A stretch of 64,000 bases of DNA from Berghia stephanieae (GCA_034508935.3 CM067442.1:85767448-85831447), one strand, 5' to 3'; positions 23,825 through 37,700 are shown, counted from the first letter of the stretch. The notes: generated from the letters alone by a model not told the origin. Program-made: numbers and translations.

Positions 23825-24911
23825 CATAAAATAAAAAATCCACGAGACATTCGGCAACAGTCAACTTTATGATTTGGTTCAGAAAAATTTAATTTGGCAG
23901 CACAGAGTAATGCCACTGGGCTTTATCCTAGTAAACAAAATTCATTGGGGCTCTTTCATTTGATAATTTCCAATATCATACGAAGTTTAGAGATTTGATA
24001 ATTGATTTTGATCAGTTATCTCCAAATCCAGTATAGGGAAAATATGTCGAGTTACCAAACACGACATATGAAATATTTCTGTTTTTTTTTCTCTCGTAAA
24101 AATAGAACTTTAAAATCTAAAATTTTTAATTTTCATGCTCCCTATTTTTTTTCGTTTCGTTTAATGTTAGAATTTGGAAACAAACAAAATGGATGCAGTG
24201 CAAAGACTGTTTGTCAATGAATCGAGTCTTGGAACTTTTTTTATTGTTTAGTGAATAAAAATTGTTCTCTCCACGATGTTGTAGGAATTGAAGGTTTGTA
24301 TTGAGCTAATGAGCAATTGCCACACGATGTTTTAAGGACGGTTACTTGCTTTGCTTTCTAACGTAACAGCCTTGTTTTTGTAACGATCACTGGTCACCAC
24401 TGAACTGCCACTGCTGACGGCTGACGGATCGAAACAACAAATAACAAACATTAAGTCTGAGGATAATTAAAATTTTTTATTCTCATACGGAAATTTGACT
24501 TCTTTGGTAGTTCAGTAGCATGTTTAAGAATATGGAAACTCAGATCCTACACAAATAATCCTGGGTTCTGCAACCTGAACTGATACTGATACTGATACCA
24601 ACAATACAAATACAAAGCCAAAGCAATTTAGGTTAGCTTTCGTCAAAATTCTACTCACACTCACTCAACTCAATAATTATAATATTGGATTGTAAGCAGA
24701 ATTTTGGTCTTTAAAAATTTCACTAACCGAAACCCATGTTTGCATCAGGTCTTTTACTTATATTATTCAATAATTTGGAATAACAATACAGAGAACTATA
24801 TCCATCCTTGGACAATTTTTAGAACTAGGCACTTACTTAAACTTAAATGATGGGCTTAAAGGCTAAATCAAAATCTGTGTTCTCCCATTTACCTGCGTGA
24901 CCTTTAGACAT
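22480..24911 (-). CDS. possible two-exon small gene, unidentified (95 residues)
   Basis: Exon 1 (24,893-24,911) is ATG plus five codons plus one base (MSKGHA-G) followed by a GTAAAT donor. Exon 2 (22,480-22,748) follows a CTTACAG acceptor, and the phases match (G joins TA to make Val). The joined reading is 95 codons: MSKGHAVPESSMGDMHLYE at the start, then DIDRLDRFQSKDVQMIVDY, RTRTERLNKMLKDSYLPLTP, PAPKIRIFLSASC and a TAA after FGKSQKVQ. The composition is charged, not low-complexity, and has no signal peptide or membrane segment. I do not recognise the family. It lies between MEMO1 and BTBD9, and its start would be divergent from BTBD9. Exon 2 alone is an 84-codon frame from an internal ATG, so exon 1 is the less certain part. 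The intron holds a SINE and microsatellites. Confidence 0.45.
23000..23300. repeat. (CTA)n-(AAT)n compound microsatellite
   Basis: About 90 bases of ACT repeats followed by about 200 bases of AAT repeats with a GATGAT block near 23,156-23,172. It abuts the 3' tail of the SINE at 23,301-23,617, whose tail is itself ATT/AAT-rich, so the array probably grew from that tail. Confidence 0.95.
23301..23617 (-). repeat. tRNA-derived SINE with LINE-like 3' end
   Basis: In sense (minus) orientation it has TGTGGTCTAGTGGG (A box), CCAGGATTCGAGTCCC (B box), then TTGAGTCCTTGGAAAAGGC, AAAATGAGAATGG, and a 3' region CTTGTAAAGGGCTTTGAACA with GCGCTATATAAA. The last words match the 3' end of the CR1/L2-like LINE at 29,650-29,729. 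This suggests that the SINE borrows that LINE's reverse transcriptase. The body resembles widespread invertebrate tRNA-SINEs; family name not assigned. Confidence 0.8.
23743..23819. repeat. (AT)n microsatellite
   Basis: About 77 bases of AT dinucleotide. Confidence 0.95.
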
Positions 24912-25699
24912 CGTTTGTGAGCTGCAGGCTAAAATCATGGCTTGGTTAAATTGAGATATCTCTGGTGTTTATTTACAGAATTTGATAAATGGGCATTGAA
25001 CGCTATATCATTTGGTTGGTACAATTCCCGTTTTCCGCTTTAAATTCATTTAGAAGATATTGTAATGGAAAGATAATTAATTGTTAGTGGGCAAGATAGT
25101 TAAGCTGTGTATTGCCATTCATCAAAAAATACCCTTGAAATATAAAAAAATAAATAAAATTCAACCATTTTCCTGTCCAATGTCCGGCAGGAGACTACTC
25201 AAAACTGTAGAAGTTGCCAGGCTTTTCCACTAGCAATAGGAGACATAGGGTGGCATCCAATTGGCTTCGGCCGAGAACCTGCTTAACGGCATGCTTACTT
25301 CACCAGTGGGGGCTTGCTTCCTGTCCAACATATACCCGTTGTGGTCAAGAGCCACTGCAGCGCTTTAGTTGAACAGTGCATTGTGATGAAGCTTCTGGCC
25401 GGGTTTGCGACAATACACAATTGCAGTGATGAGTTTGTGTCCTGGAATGGTCGTCATAACATAGTGGTGTGAGAACCATTAGAAGCTGCTGCCATTTACT
25501 GTCAAAGACACTCAGGAGTTTTCGTGTTTCAATAAATTTTTGAGGAGCGCTTTTAAATCAATTTCCATTATTTAATGCTTCTTTTATATGTTTATTAACT
25601 TTCCTCATTTATTTTCTCTTAGCATCACCAGCATTATCTTTTTCTTGTTTAATTCTTGAAACAATCACAATTATTATTTTTATTTTCTTCATGGTACAG
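24912..25699. promoter_or_regulatory. candidate divergent promoter region of BTBD9 and the small gene
   Basis: If both gene models hold, about 0.8 kb separates the minus-strand start at 24,911 from the BTBD9 start exon (acceptor at about 25,699). I see no clear TATA box. A relic repeat (25,213-25,487) lies inside. BTBD9 probably has a further 5' UTR exon upstream, because ACAG at 25,696-25,699 after a pyrimidine-rich run looks like a splice acceptor. The true start site is therefore unknown. Confidence 0.3.
25213..25487 (+). mobile_element. diverged copy of the LINE-derived fragment at 6,424
   Basis: Shared words in order with 6,600-6,764 are CAGCGCTTTAGTTGAAC (compare CATCTAGTCGAAC), CCGGGTTTGCG, TGGTCGTCATAACATAG, GTGTGAGAACCAT and GCTGCTGC at the end. 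More decayed than the copy at 6,424. Confidence 0.5.
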
Positions 25700-25750
25700 G
25701 TCTAGTCTGACATCAGTATTTCTAGATGATTTGGCACAACTTTGAAAAAG

Positions 25751-28700
25751 ATGTGTGACCATCACCATTTAAGATCTCCTGCTCCTGTGGGTATTGTTGA
25801 TCATGTTGGAAGTTTGTCAGACAACTTTGCTGAACTGATTGAAACAGAAGAATATTCTGACATCACTTTCATTGCAGATGGCTTTCCTTTTCGCAGTCAC
25901 AAAGTCATTTTGGCAGCAAGATCTGATTTTTTCAGGTATGTTTTCAATTTGTCATTTTGTAGGAAAAAAAAATCAATTTTCAATAAAATTCAATAAATTA
26001 AATGGAAAGTTTTGTGGTTTTTCATATTTGTAAAATTGGAATTCTTAAGAAAGTCAAATAAGAATTTTAAAAACAAGGTGATGTCCATAAATTTCTCAGT
26101 CCCAAGAGTCATGTGACAGGAATTTTAAAAAGTCGGGAAACTGACAGGAAAATGTAGATGTCAAAAATGTTTTGTGCACTGCTCCATGGTACAAATTAGC
26201 CAATGCTAATGGCTTCAATAATATCCATTCAGTTGTTATTAATTTCAGGTCACTTTTTATTTCAGAGCCATGCTTTTCGGAGGGATGAAAGAATCTCAGC
26301 CTGGTACAACGCAGATTGAGCTTCAAGACACGCCAGTTGTTGCTTTCTCTGCCCTTTTAAAGTATATTTACACAGGGCGGATGAATCTAATTGAGATTGA
26401 GGTTGGTTATTACAGTGTATTATAGTACATTGTCCATGGAAAGTTTAATTTATCCCTTCATAAACATTTTGCTACAGTGGAAACAATGTATAATAGACCC
26501 ATCATTATAAGGGATTTTTTAAAGCATCAATTTTTTTTTCAGCCTGCATCAGAATTTTTCTTTCTTACCAACTGTGTGGATTGCTAGACACTTAGGAGAT
26601 AAAAACCAAAAAAAACTGTATCATAGATAATAATCTAAATTTATTTTTATTTTTGTTGTTTTCTAAAAGTTGAACATCATTTCTTGTCATTTTGTTTTTA
26701 GGAAGACAACTTGCTCGACATATTGAGTCTTGCTCACAGATATGGTTTTGTGGAACTGGAGTCTTCAATCTCTGATTATCTAAAGGCAATACTCAACATC
26801 AGAAATGTTTGTCACATCTATGACTTAGCAAACATATACAGGTATGATTGTTTTTCATTTTGATAATCTATTATTTTTTATATTTAATTGCATTTTTAAG
26901 TCAAGAAAACTTTTTTAACATTTTCAAATACAGTAACTCCGGAAAAGACGATGCCCAGTGGAACAGGGAATAAAATCACCTTAACTGGAGTGTAACCAAA
27001 TGAGCAAAAATGCATGTGAACAAAGCAAGCCAATCTAGAATATGTCCCTTCATGTTGATCATTTTTAATCATTTGTATCTACAGACCACCCCCAAGCAAA
27101 AAGAACAAACTGAGACAGAATGATTTTGCTGACGAATTTTCAGATTTTGTATCAAAAGACACATCAAATAAGCGAAAAAATTTTATCGGCGATTTTAATA
27201 TTCAGTTTGATGTTGATCAGAATAGTCTCGTTAAAATTATAAAAAATATGCTGAATGAACATGGCCTGACTTAGTTATTGACCTCTCCAACTCAAAGATT
27301 GGGGCACATCTTGGTCTGGTTCATCATTGATACACCCTCGCTTGTTGAATCAATTAAAAATATCAAAAAAGAAATTTCAGACCACAATCTGATTCTGGCA
27401 ACTCTCAAATGCATCAAAGAGAAAGCAAAGAAAGTCAAGATAGTGTCTAGGGATACTAATAGAATAGACATTAGTTCCTTCAAAAACAATCTGTCAGAGG
27501 AACTAGGAAGAATGGATATACCATCAGCACAGAAAACGGACGAGGTACTGCGCAACGTCATCGACAGGCATGCGCCAAAGACAACTAGAATAATAAATTC
27601 CAGGAAACCGTCTCCGTGGTTTAACCAGAGTGAAAAAACTGCCAAAAGGGAAAAAAGGAATGCAGAGGCATCGTGGAGAAAATCGGGCCTTGAGATTGAC
27701 CGGCTGATATATATAGCAAAAAAGCATAAGTATAAAACCACCTGCAAAAGAGCAAAAAGAAACTATTATAACACGAAACTGTCATCAGTGAGGGACACTA
27801 AGGAATTTTTCTCTGTTTCAAAGGTACTTTTAGGGGAAGAAAAGGGCATGTGTCTACCCACTAATATCCCGGTAGAAAAGCAGCCGGATGCATTTTCAGA
27901 TTTCTTTTCGGGAAAAATATCGAAAATTTGGAACAATTTGGACCTCGTGCAAAATGATGATAAAATTTCCACCCTTTTTCGGGTTCACAGGGAATCTCTT
28001 GTTTTAACGAAACAACTGAAGAAGAGATTTCTAAAATAATTTTTTCATCTTCCTCGAAGTCATGTGATTTAGATCCTTTACCAACTAATATTTTGAAATT
28101 ATGTCTTCCTGAATTGATACCTTGCATAACTTATATTATAAATCAGTCACTTATCTCAGGACAAGTCCCAGATATCTATAAACATGCAATTGTAAAGCCT
28201 CTCATAAAAAAGCAAAATCTCGATGTAAATGACCTTAGTAACTACCGTCCCGTCTCAAATCTGCCATTTCTTTCTAAAATCCTTGAAAAAGTTGTACTCA
28301 GACGTCTTTCACTACATCTCCATGAAAACAATCTATGGGAAAAATTTCAGTCAGCTTATCGTATTTACCACAGCACAGAAACTGCTCTGTGCTGTGTTGC
28401 GAGTGATTTGCTTGATGTTTTAGATAAAGGTTCTGTTTCTCTTCTGACATTGTTAGACCTTTCGGCGGCGTTTGATACTATTGATCACTGTATTCTCATT
28501 AAACGACTTAATATAACTTTTGGCTTGTCTGGGACTGTCTTGCAGTGGTTTGAATCTTATTTAGATGGCAGAAAGCAACAGGTTATGATTTTAGATAAAC
28601 TTTCTCGTCAACATACATTGTCTTTTGGTGTTCCTCAAGGCTCTGTTTTGGGTCCAATTCTTTTTGTTTTGTATACTTCTCCATTATCTAATGTCATCAC

Positions 28701-31700
28701 TGGTCATGGGCTGCGCTATCATCTCTATGCAGATGATACGCAACTTTATGCTACTGATAAAACTAAAAATCTCGAAAATATTGTGAAACGTGTGGAAGAA
28801 TGTGTGACGGATGTGAAGGAGTGGATGGATGCAAACAAGTTGAAAATGAATGAGTCAAAAACAGAAGTGATGATTGTGGGAAATAGAGGGCAGTTGAAAG
28901 TAAATGATGGTCTTGAGGTGTTGATTGGGGGTGAAAAGATCAAAGTTTCAAAGACTGTGAAAAATTTGGGTGTCTATTTTGATTCAGAAATGAGAATGTC
29001 AGCTCACATTTCTGCTCTCTGTAAATCTTTATACTTTCAATTGAAGAAAATCAGTTCGATCCGTCAGTATATTACAATTGGAACATGTAAAACATTAGTT
29101 GTTTCCCTCATTTTTTCGAAACTAGATTATTGTAACTCGCTGCTTGTCAACTTGCCTCATGCTTCTATTAAACAATTACAACTACTTCAAAACAGTGCAG
29201 CAAGATTAGTTTTTGGCAAAAAAAAATTTGATCATGCAACCCCTTTGTTGGCCTCTCTCCATTGGTTGCCCATTGAAAAGCGCACATATTACAAAGCAGC
29301 GTGTCTTGTTTATAAGTGTTTGGCTGGTATAGGACCGGCATATCTCACAGATCACGTGGTCATGTGTAAATTTGAAAATTACACTTTAAGATCATGTAAT
29401 GACCAAACGAAAATTTCGGAAAAAAGATCAAGAACAAAATTTGGTGATAGATCGTTTGCTTGTTTCGGCCCCAAGATTTGGAATGAACTACCACGTGGTC
29501 TGAGGGAGTGCAAGTCTTTACCTACTTTTAAAAAGAATCTCAAGACACATTTTTACTGTATTTGTTTTTCTTGACTCTATATGAATCCTTGATTTGGCTA
29601 TGAATTATTATTGTTGTTATTTTTTTTATTTTTTTTTTTCACTTAAAATTGATATTTATATTGTAAAGTGCCCAGAGCTTGTGTTTTACACGAGAATGAG
29701 CGCTATATAAATGTGTATTATTATTATCATATTCATGTCACGCTTTTCGCTGACGTTGCTTGGTCGCGTTGAATTGATCAGAGAAGTAGAGGTCCCTGGA
29801 GTGGTCATCATAGGCTCCTACCCCAAATTGCCCCAAAAGGAATCAGAATACATAAAAAGCGGAATTTGAGATCAAAAAGCGGAATCAACTTACTGTTACT
29901 GACTATGACATGCTTTGCAACAGAAAATGTAATAGACAATCCAAAAGTACTCAAATGATAAAATATAAAATATGTAAAAATGTGCAGATTGTGTAAAGAT
30001 TAAAAAGGGTGTCAAATAATAATAGAGGACATGCAGGTCCTTGCAGTCTCCGAGTAAAGCATTGAATGGACGGATTTAACCTTGTCAGGACCCTTCTCCC
30101 CTCAACACACACCTAATCAAACAAATGTGCATGCCGACACACAATACACAGGGCAAAAATTAAATAGTGAAAGAAGCTGACCGCACTCAATAATATTACT
30201 GATTGGAGCCAACATATAATATTGCCTAGGTCATTGACCTTGTAGGGAGCGAAAAAGACGAATGGAGCTTTGGACGAAGCGAGCGAAGTCTTCCGCTCTC
30301 TCACAAATCATGAACTGATAACAACAACAAGCTAAGACTTCTGATCAAACTTTTCTCTTTTATTATCATTCAAGTTTCATTAAATTACTATCGTTTGTAT
30401 TTAATCATTTTGTTATTAAGTTATTTCGAGATCCTATACTGGTGACCCCGACGCTGAACATGGCAGAACATAAAAACGAACTTTCTGACCTTTTGCAACA
30501 ACTCCTTGTCCTCCAATCCTCCCAACAAAGTCAAAGCACGGTTGGGGCAGTCTCACTAAAACTGCCAGAATTCTGGACAAAGTCACCAGACGTTTGGTTC
30601 GCAAGAATTGAAGCACAATTTAACACTCGCGGTATCACAGAAGATCAAACAAAATACGACTATGTTGTTAGCACTCTAGATGTAAACACTGCAGAAGAAA
30701 TGCAGGCAGTACTCACAAACCCTCCACATGAAAATAAATATGAGACGCTTAAAAAATCACTTATCAAGACATTCGGCAAGTCTCAAGCCCAAAAGGATTT
30801 CGAACTGCTTAATCTCAACGGAATGGGTGACAAACGACCAACAGCGCTGCTGAGGAAAATCAACTCATTGAATGATGACCCCCAAACATTGAAACGGACA
30901 CTTTTCCTGTCAAACCTCCCTCCTGACATCCAATGCATTTTAGCTAGTCAGAATATCGTCGACGTAGAACTTCTAGCTGAGGCTGCTGACAGGATTTGGG
31001 AGACGAAAGCAACTGCAAGACTTGCTGAGAAAATGCAACTCCCCCTCCTCACCCTTATTAGCAGCTAAGGGTACCTCTATCCGTTCATGGGGAAAACGAA
31101 CCTTCACGCTCCACTTTGGACAAAAAAAACTTCTTACACATGAGTTCGTTCTGGCAGACATCACGAGACCTATACTTCAGTGATGATACTTTTCCGCGGA
31201 TCCGCGGAAATCCGCGGTTTTCTTTCCTTTCCTCGGTTTTCCTCCTCAGATCCTCGATCCGCGGATATTTCCTTCATTTCCTCCTTTTACTTTTTTTTTA
31301 TATAATAAATCTTTAAAAAAGACCTCCTTTTTGAAAAAAAAAAAATATATATAAAAAATTTCCTCCTTTTACTGGACTCCGGGCATTTTAAAATTGTACT
31401 CAAAAGAAGTCATCCTGCCTACTTTCCTGTGGTGCAAGAATGTTCTAGGTGAGTTTTCCGTTTTTCCGAGACTTTTCCTCCTTTTTGACTTTTTGTGAGT
31501 ATCATCACTGATACTTGGAGCAGATTTTTTTATTCAACATGAACTCCTCATTGACTTAAAAGGTAGACGCCTTATGTCACTCGGCAGTGTTTTAGCCTCG
31601 CTTCAGCCAACTAGAGCCTCCCACTCGGTTTCGGGACTTTCCTTCGCAGAGAAAACCTCATACTCATGCATGTTGTCAGAATTTCCTGTCAACAAGCATG

Positions 31701-34700
31701 GTGTGGAGCTGCATATAGTTACAGACGGACCGCCAGTTCAAGCCAGAGTTCGTCGTCTTACCGAGGATAAACTGACTGCAGCTCGACAAGAATTTCTGGC
31801 TATGGAAGAAATGGGGATCATTCGACGCTCTAACTCTCCATGGTCTTCACCTCTTCATGTTGTTCCGAAAGCTGACGGGCAACTCCGACCTTGCGGTGAC
31901 TATCGCCACCTCAACACACAAACAAAAGATGACAGATATCCTTCACATTCAGGACTTCAATAGACGACTTGCAGGGTGCAAAGTTTTCTCTAAAGTCGAT
32001 CTTGTTAGGAGTTATCACCAAATACCCGTCGCAACTACATCCATTCCAAAAACCGCAATAACTACTCCATTTGGCCTCTGGAGTTTGTACGTATGCCATT
32101 CGGCCTTAAGAATGCTGCCCAGACATTCCAGAGGCTTATGGATGGAATCCTGAGAAACGCTCCTTTTGCATTCGGCTACATCGATGATATTCTAATAGCC
32201 AGCCACTCCCATGAAGAACACCGTGAACACCTTCACCAGCTGTTTCAGCTTCTTTCTGACAACGGGTTGGTTATCAACAAAGGCAAGTGTGTATTTGGGG
32301 CTAGCGAACTTGACTTTCTTGGCCACCGTATCACATCGCAAGGTATTCTTCCACACCCTGACCGAGTTTCCGCATTAGTCAACAGTGAACCACCAACTGA
32401 CCGCACGGGGCTCCAACGATTTCTCGGCATGATCAATTACTATCATCGGTTCATGCCACACATCGCTGACACACTTGCTCCACTGCATGCTCAGGCAAGC
32501 GGCAAAGGCCAACGCATCGAATGGTCCACAGACTGTCAAAAGGCTTTTGAACAAGTCAAAAACTCTCTCAAAAACATCGTCCTCCTCCATCATCCTCGTC
32601 AAAATGTGCCGACGAGCCTCACTGTCGATGCTTCAAACGTAGCTGTTGGTGCGCAAATAGAGCAACTACAGGATGGTAAATCGTGGATTCCCCTTGCTTT
32701 CTACTCACGGAAATTGTCTGAAACAGAGAAGAAATACAGTGCGTTTGATCGAGAACTCCTCGCCGCCTATTCCGCAATCAAACACTTCAGACATTATCTG
32801 GAAGGCCAGTCGTTTACAATTTACACTGACCACCAACCATTATTACAGCGATCAGAAGTCAAACGGATAGATCGCCGCGGCAGACGAGACACCTCTCCTA
32901 CATAATCGAATTTACTACAGATATACAACATCTCCGAGGAAAGTTCAATGTCGTCGCTGATGCCCTCTCCCGTTTAACAATCAATGCATCATCCAAGGGA
33001 GATCACAACCTATCCCCGTGAGATTTTGCATGTTTGTCTAAAGACCAACGTGATTCAGGAGAGATGGAGAGCTACATGTCTAAAACAACAGGTTTAAATC
33101 TCCAATATGTCGACTTCAACACCCATGTCATCCTCTGTGACACGTCAACTGGAAGACTAAGGCCCATTCTACCCAAATCGTGGACACATCTGATTTTCGA
33201 CCAATTGCACGGCCTATCACACTCTGGCCCAAGACCCACACAAAAACTCATTTGTCAGCATTTTGTTTGGGAGAGTATGAAACGAGATATTCGTCGCTGG
33301 TGTAAAGAGTGCCATGCCTGCCAAGCATCAAAGATCAGTCGACATACCAAATCACCGTTATCAATTCGCTTACCACAACCAGACACACGATTTTCTAGCC
33401 TACATGTTGATCTTGTTGGCCCTTTACCAACAAGTCAAGGCATGTCATACATTTTCACCATAATAGACCGTTTTACTCGTTGGCCCGAAGCAATTCCACT
33501 ACCAGATGCACATGCTACGACATGCGCACAAGCTGTTCTACAACATTGGATATTGCGATTTGGTGTGCCACAGACATTACCTCTGACCGAGGTAGACAAT
33601 TCACTTGACGCTTTGGTCAGAATTTGGGAAGTTGCTTGGCATCAAGACCAACAACATGACGGCATACCACCCACAAGCAAACGCGATGGTCTAGCGCTTT
33701 CACAGACAACTCAAAAGTGCATTGAAGGCGAGAACAACTTCTCCAAATTGGTACTCAGAACTCCCATTGGTTCTTCTTGGAATTCGTTCTTCTTGGAGAC
33801 TTGAGGTCGATTGCTCACCTGCCGAAATGGTTTACGGTTCAACACTATGTCTTCCAGGAGAAATACTGCAACCCAAAAACACTCCGCACATAGAGCCTAG
33901 TTCAGATTTCGTGAAGCAACTCAAAGTAACCATGCAATCACTGGCTTCAACTCTGCCCAACTTTCATGGGAATCAGCCTGTTTACATGCCTACCAATCTA
34001 ACTTCTACCGGTTACGTTTACGTTGGCATTGACTCTCACCGTTCCCCTTTACAACGGCACTATGACGGCCCTTATCGAATTTTAGAGACAAATGACAAAT
34101 ATTTTGTATTAGACATTAAAGGAAAAAAAGAGAAGGTAACTGTAGATCGCCTGAAAGCAGCACATATCGCTCCAACAACAATACAGCAAACAAGGAAGCC
34201 CCAATTAGGACCAGGTTCAGATACAAAACCTGCTACATTGGAAGAGGCGGTATCGGACAAAACACGCCCAAATAGAGACGTTACAATTACCACCAGGTCC
34301 GGTAGACAGTCAAGGCTCCCTCCTCGATATCAAGACTAGCGCTGTAAACTATGTGGTATACAGCTGGGAGGGGGGTAATGTAGGGAGCGAAAAAGACGAA
34401 TGGAGCTTTGGACGAAGCGAGCGAAGTCTTCCGCTCTCTCACAAATCATGAACTGATAACAACAACAAGCTAAGACTTCTGATCAAACTTTTCTCTTTTA
34501 TTATCATTCAAGTTTCATTAAATTACTATCGTTTGTATTTAATCATTTTGTTATTAAGTTATTTCGAGATCCTATAACCTCAAATATTGGAGTCAATATA
34601 ATAATAATACTTCGGTCAACCCCCCTTCCCAAAAATATACTATTATATGACATCAGCTGCACACATTTTGAAGGGACTAATCAGACACACAAAATGTATG

Positions 34701-37700
34701 TTGATTGACCATAGGGGATGCTGACGAAATAAGCCATAGCTCACTTTTTTTTTTTTACTAGAGATTTAAAAGAAAACAATTTCCTCTGTTGGAAAGCTGT
34801 AAAGCAGAATGTTTGCCTTGAATGCAGAATGTAGACCAATTAAGTGGAATTATTCAGCGGAAAGTGGAAGGGTAGGAGCCTCTAGGTCAAGGTCATGCCT
34901 CCTGTAAATCGTCGAGACAGAAATAGCTGGTATGCCAATTTCCTCTGCAATGATTTTCTGTTGCATGCCAGACTTTTCAAATGCATCGATCAGCTGGATC
35001 TTTCTTTTCAGCGATAGGTTTGCCATTGTAGTTTTAGACTTGACTTGAATTCTTGATAAAATTGATACTAATTAAGAGGGCCTTTACATAGGATGGCCTG
35101 GGATTAGAACAAAGCACCTACATCACATCAGTGTGGGCCAATACTCTTAACCATTGAAAATTCTAACTGGTAGCTTTTTTAACCGATGGAAATACTTGTT
35201 TTTTTGTGATTTTATTGTGGTCATGAGTGATAAGAACATTGACTTATGTGGATTTTTTTTTTTACTAATGTTATAAGGAAGAAGGGAGAGGGACAAAGGG
35301 AAAAAATCGACTTAAGCAACTTCGACGTATCCAGAGTGCACTGTATTATAAAATTCTGAATATTTATATTAAGAGTTGTTGATATCTATGCTTAAACGCC
35401 AATTTTTTCAGTTTGACATCACTATGCATTGTCTGTAAGGAGTACATGGACAGGAAAGCTGGTGAAGTACTAACATGTGAAAGCTTTTTGTCTCTCTCAC
35501 AGGTAAATATTTAACTTGTAGTATTTCTAGTCTAGCTTGTTCTTCATCTTGTCAAAATCAGTGAGTCGTTATAAATGAATGATAAGAGAGAGTTGGGGAA
35601 AAAAATTGCTTAGTCGAAATTGTGTACTTTACATAAACTCGGCTAAACTGAGTATTGCTCGTGATGTGCATTGAATTTTTAAAAAAAACAATTATCAAAT
35701 GGGTGTATTACTTATGTAAGTTAACAAGCTCATTGTAATTATTTTTAAAATATTATTAATTAATCAAAGCAACATATATAATCTTGAAAAGATGTTAATA
35801 GAAAATCAGCTGATTCACGTTTCAGAAGACCCCAAGTATTTGGAGGGTGGGATTGTTTTTTTGTTTTGATATTATTTACTATTTTGCAAAATATGTAGCT
35901 TTTGTTATATATTAACATGCTAGCAGACCTGTAAAATGGAAAGGAAATTAAACTACACCTCATCTGTCTAATTTCCCAAGTATTATCATGTTCAATTATA
36001 TCCGGGGGGGGGGGGGGGGGGGTAGTTTTACTGGGTTTTTATGTAAGAAGGAAATGCTTTTCATTCTTTTCTTCTTTTTTTTTTTCTTTTTCACTTCTTA
36101 GATATTATTCTTTGGCCAATTAAAGCAAAGGGTTTTCAGGAATTGAATTTTTCATTCTCATATTTTTAGAAACTCATCTGGTGTACAATAATCCAAACCA
36201 CAATTGTAATAGAGATGAGAACATTTATAAGGGGTTATAGTCATAAGGTGTCTTCCATCAATTATCCTTGGTGGGAATTTCCTGCTGAATGTAATCAGGA
36301 CTTACGCAAACCCGCTATTTTTTAATTTTAAATTCCAGAAGTTCTAAGACAATTAAAAGTAGCATTGCCACGCCTATCATTATTTCTTCCACAGCTACCA
36401 CATAACAATGTACAACCATTTCTACGACCACCACCTCATCACCATCATCATAACTTTTACCAAAACCACCACCATATCATTATCATCACTACCACCATCG
36501 TCATTACTCTCAATACTATTATAACCATCTCCACATCATCATCATCATCATCATCATCACAACTACATTCACCTCACCACAACGGCCAATTATGGTAGAA
36601 TTACTTTAAACCAAACCGAAATTTTGGGGACTTTCTAAACCATTACCGTTTAAAGACATTTTGGTTTAAAGCAAGTTCCCGTTTTGTGATGTTTTACAAG
36701 GGCGGAGCTATTTAAGGAATTTGCTCATTTAATCTATTCATGGGTTGTTTCCTCTTATATAATGTTGTTGAATAAAAGCCCTCTTGGTAACCATATAATG
36801 ATTTTCTTTATTTTATTTTTGGGGGGGGGGGGGGTTGTTGGTTTGTTTTTTTCCATTCACATTCTCATTCACACTTAATAAAAAATATAGCATAGATTTG
36901 AATCATCAGGTATTCATATTTCTTCTTCTTCTTCTTCTTCGTTCCCGTCACGTCACATGGTCAGTCCGGTCTGGTGAATGAAGCCCACAGTGGTCCTGAG
37001 GTCGTCCTCACTTCCGTACAGCTTCTTTGAGTATGGGGTTGGGTCAGGCCAGAAGTTCCTTCTCAACTGGTTGTACTTTGGACATTCCATTAGGACATGA
37101 TGTCCATTTTCATTTTCAAGTCCGCAGTCACATTGTCCAGAGGCACCTGCTCTGGACATCCTCCACATATGTTCCTTTAACTGGTTGTGTCCAGTTCTCA
37201 GTCTGAAGATGATGACCTGTTCCTTTCTGTCGAGCACCTTGATTGGGTCATTCATGTTGTATTCTGGGTGCTTCTCTCTCCATCTCTGAGACTGGATAAA
37301 TTTGGCCATTTTGTTAATTTCTCCTGTTGAGTACATTGGGGAGGGTTGCTGCATGCGACTGCCTGCCTTTGCCAGTTGGTCAGCGATCTGATTTCCAAGT
37401 ATCCCACAGTGTCCTGGAATCCACTGTAGTACCATGTTGGTAAACTTGCTTAGCTTCATGAGGTCTTCCACCAAGGCGTCTATATCATCCGCAAAGGACA
37501 TCATTATATCCTCCAGAATTTTCTTAGCATCTGTTAAAATCACATGTGTCTTGGTTTTTCATTTTCTGAGAGGATTTGCTTAACAGCTTCATGGATTGCA
37601 TCTGCCTCTGACTTGTAGATTGAAGTGCGAGTACCAGTCGGTTTGCTGATCTCCTTTTGTTGACCATTTGTGTACTCGATGTGCACTCCCAGGCCCCCGC

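Larger units (their letters stand above)
30241..34576 (+). mobile_element. Ty3/Gypsy-type LTR retrotransposon, broken, young insertion
   Basis: Two 198-bp LTRs flank a gag-like region and a pol region in the order reverse transcriptase, RNase H, integrase, which is the Ty3/Gypsy order. A 4-bp ACCT target-site duplication flanks the whole (30,237-30,240 and 34,577-34,580). A polypurine tract (GGGAGGGGGG) precedes the right LTR. The two LTRs look identical by eye, so the insertion is recent. Even so, the coding part is broken in about five or six places, and a small DNA element sits between gag and pol. No envelope gene is seen. It lies in BTBD9 intron 3, sense to the gene. Confidence 0.92.
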
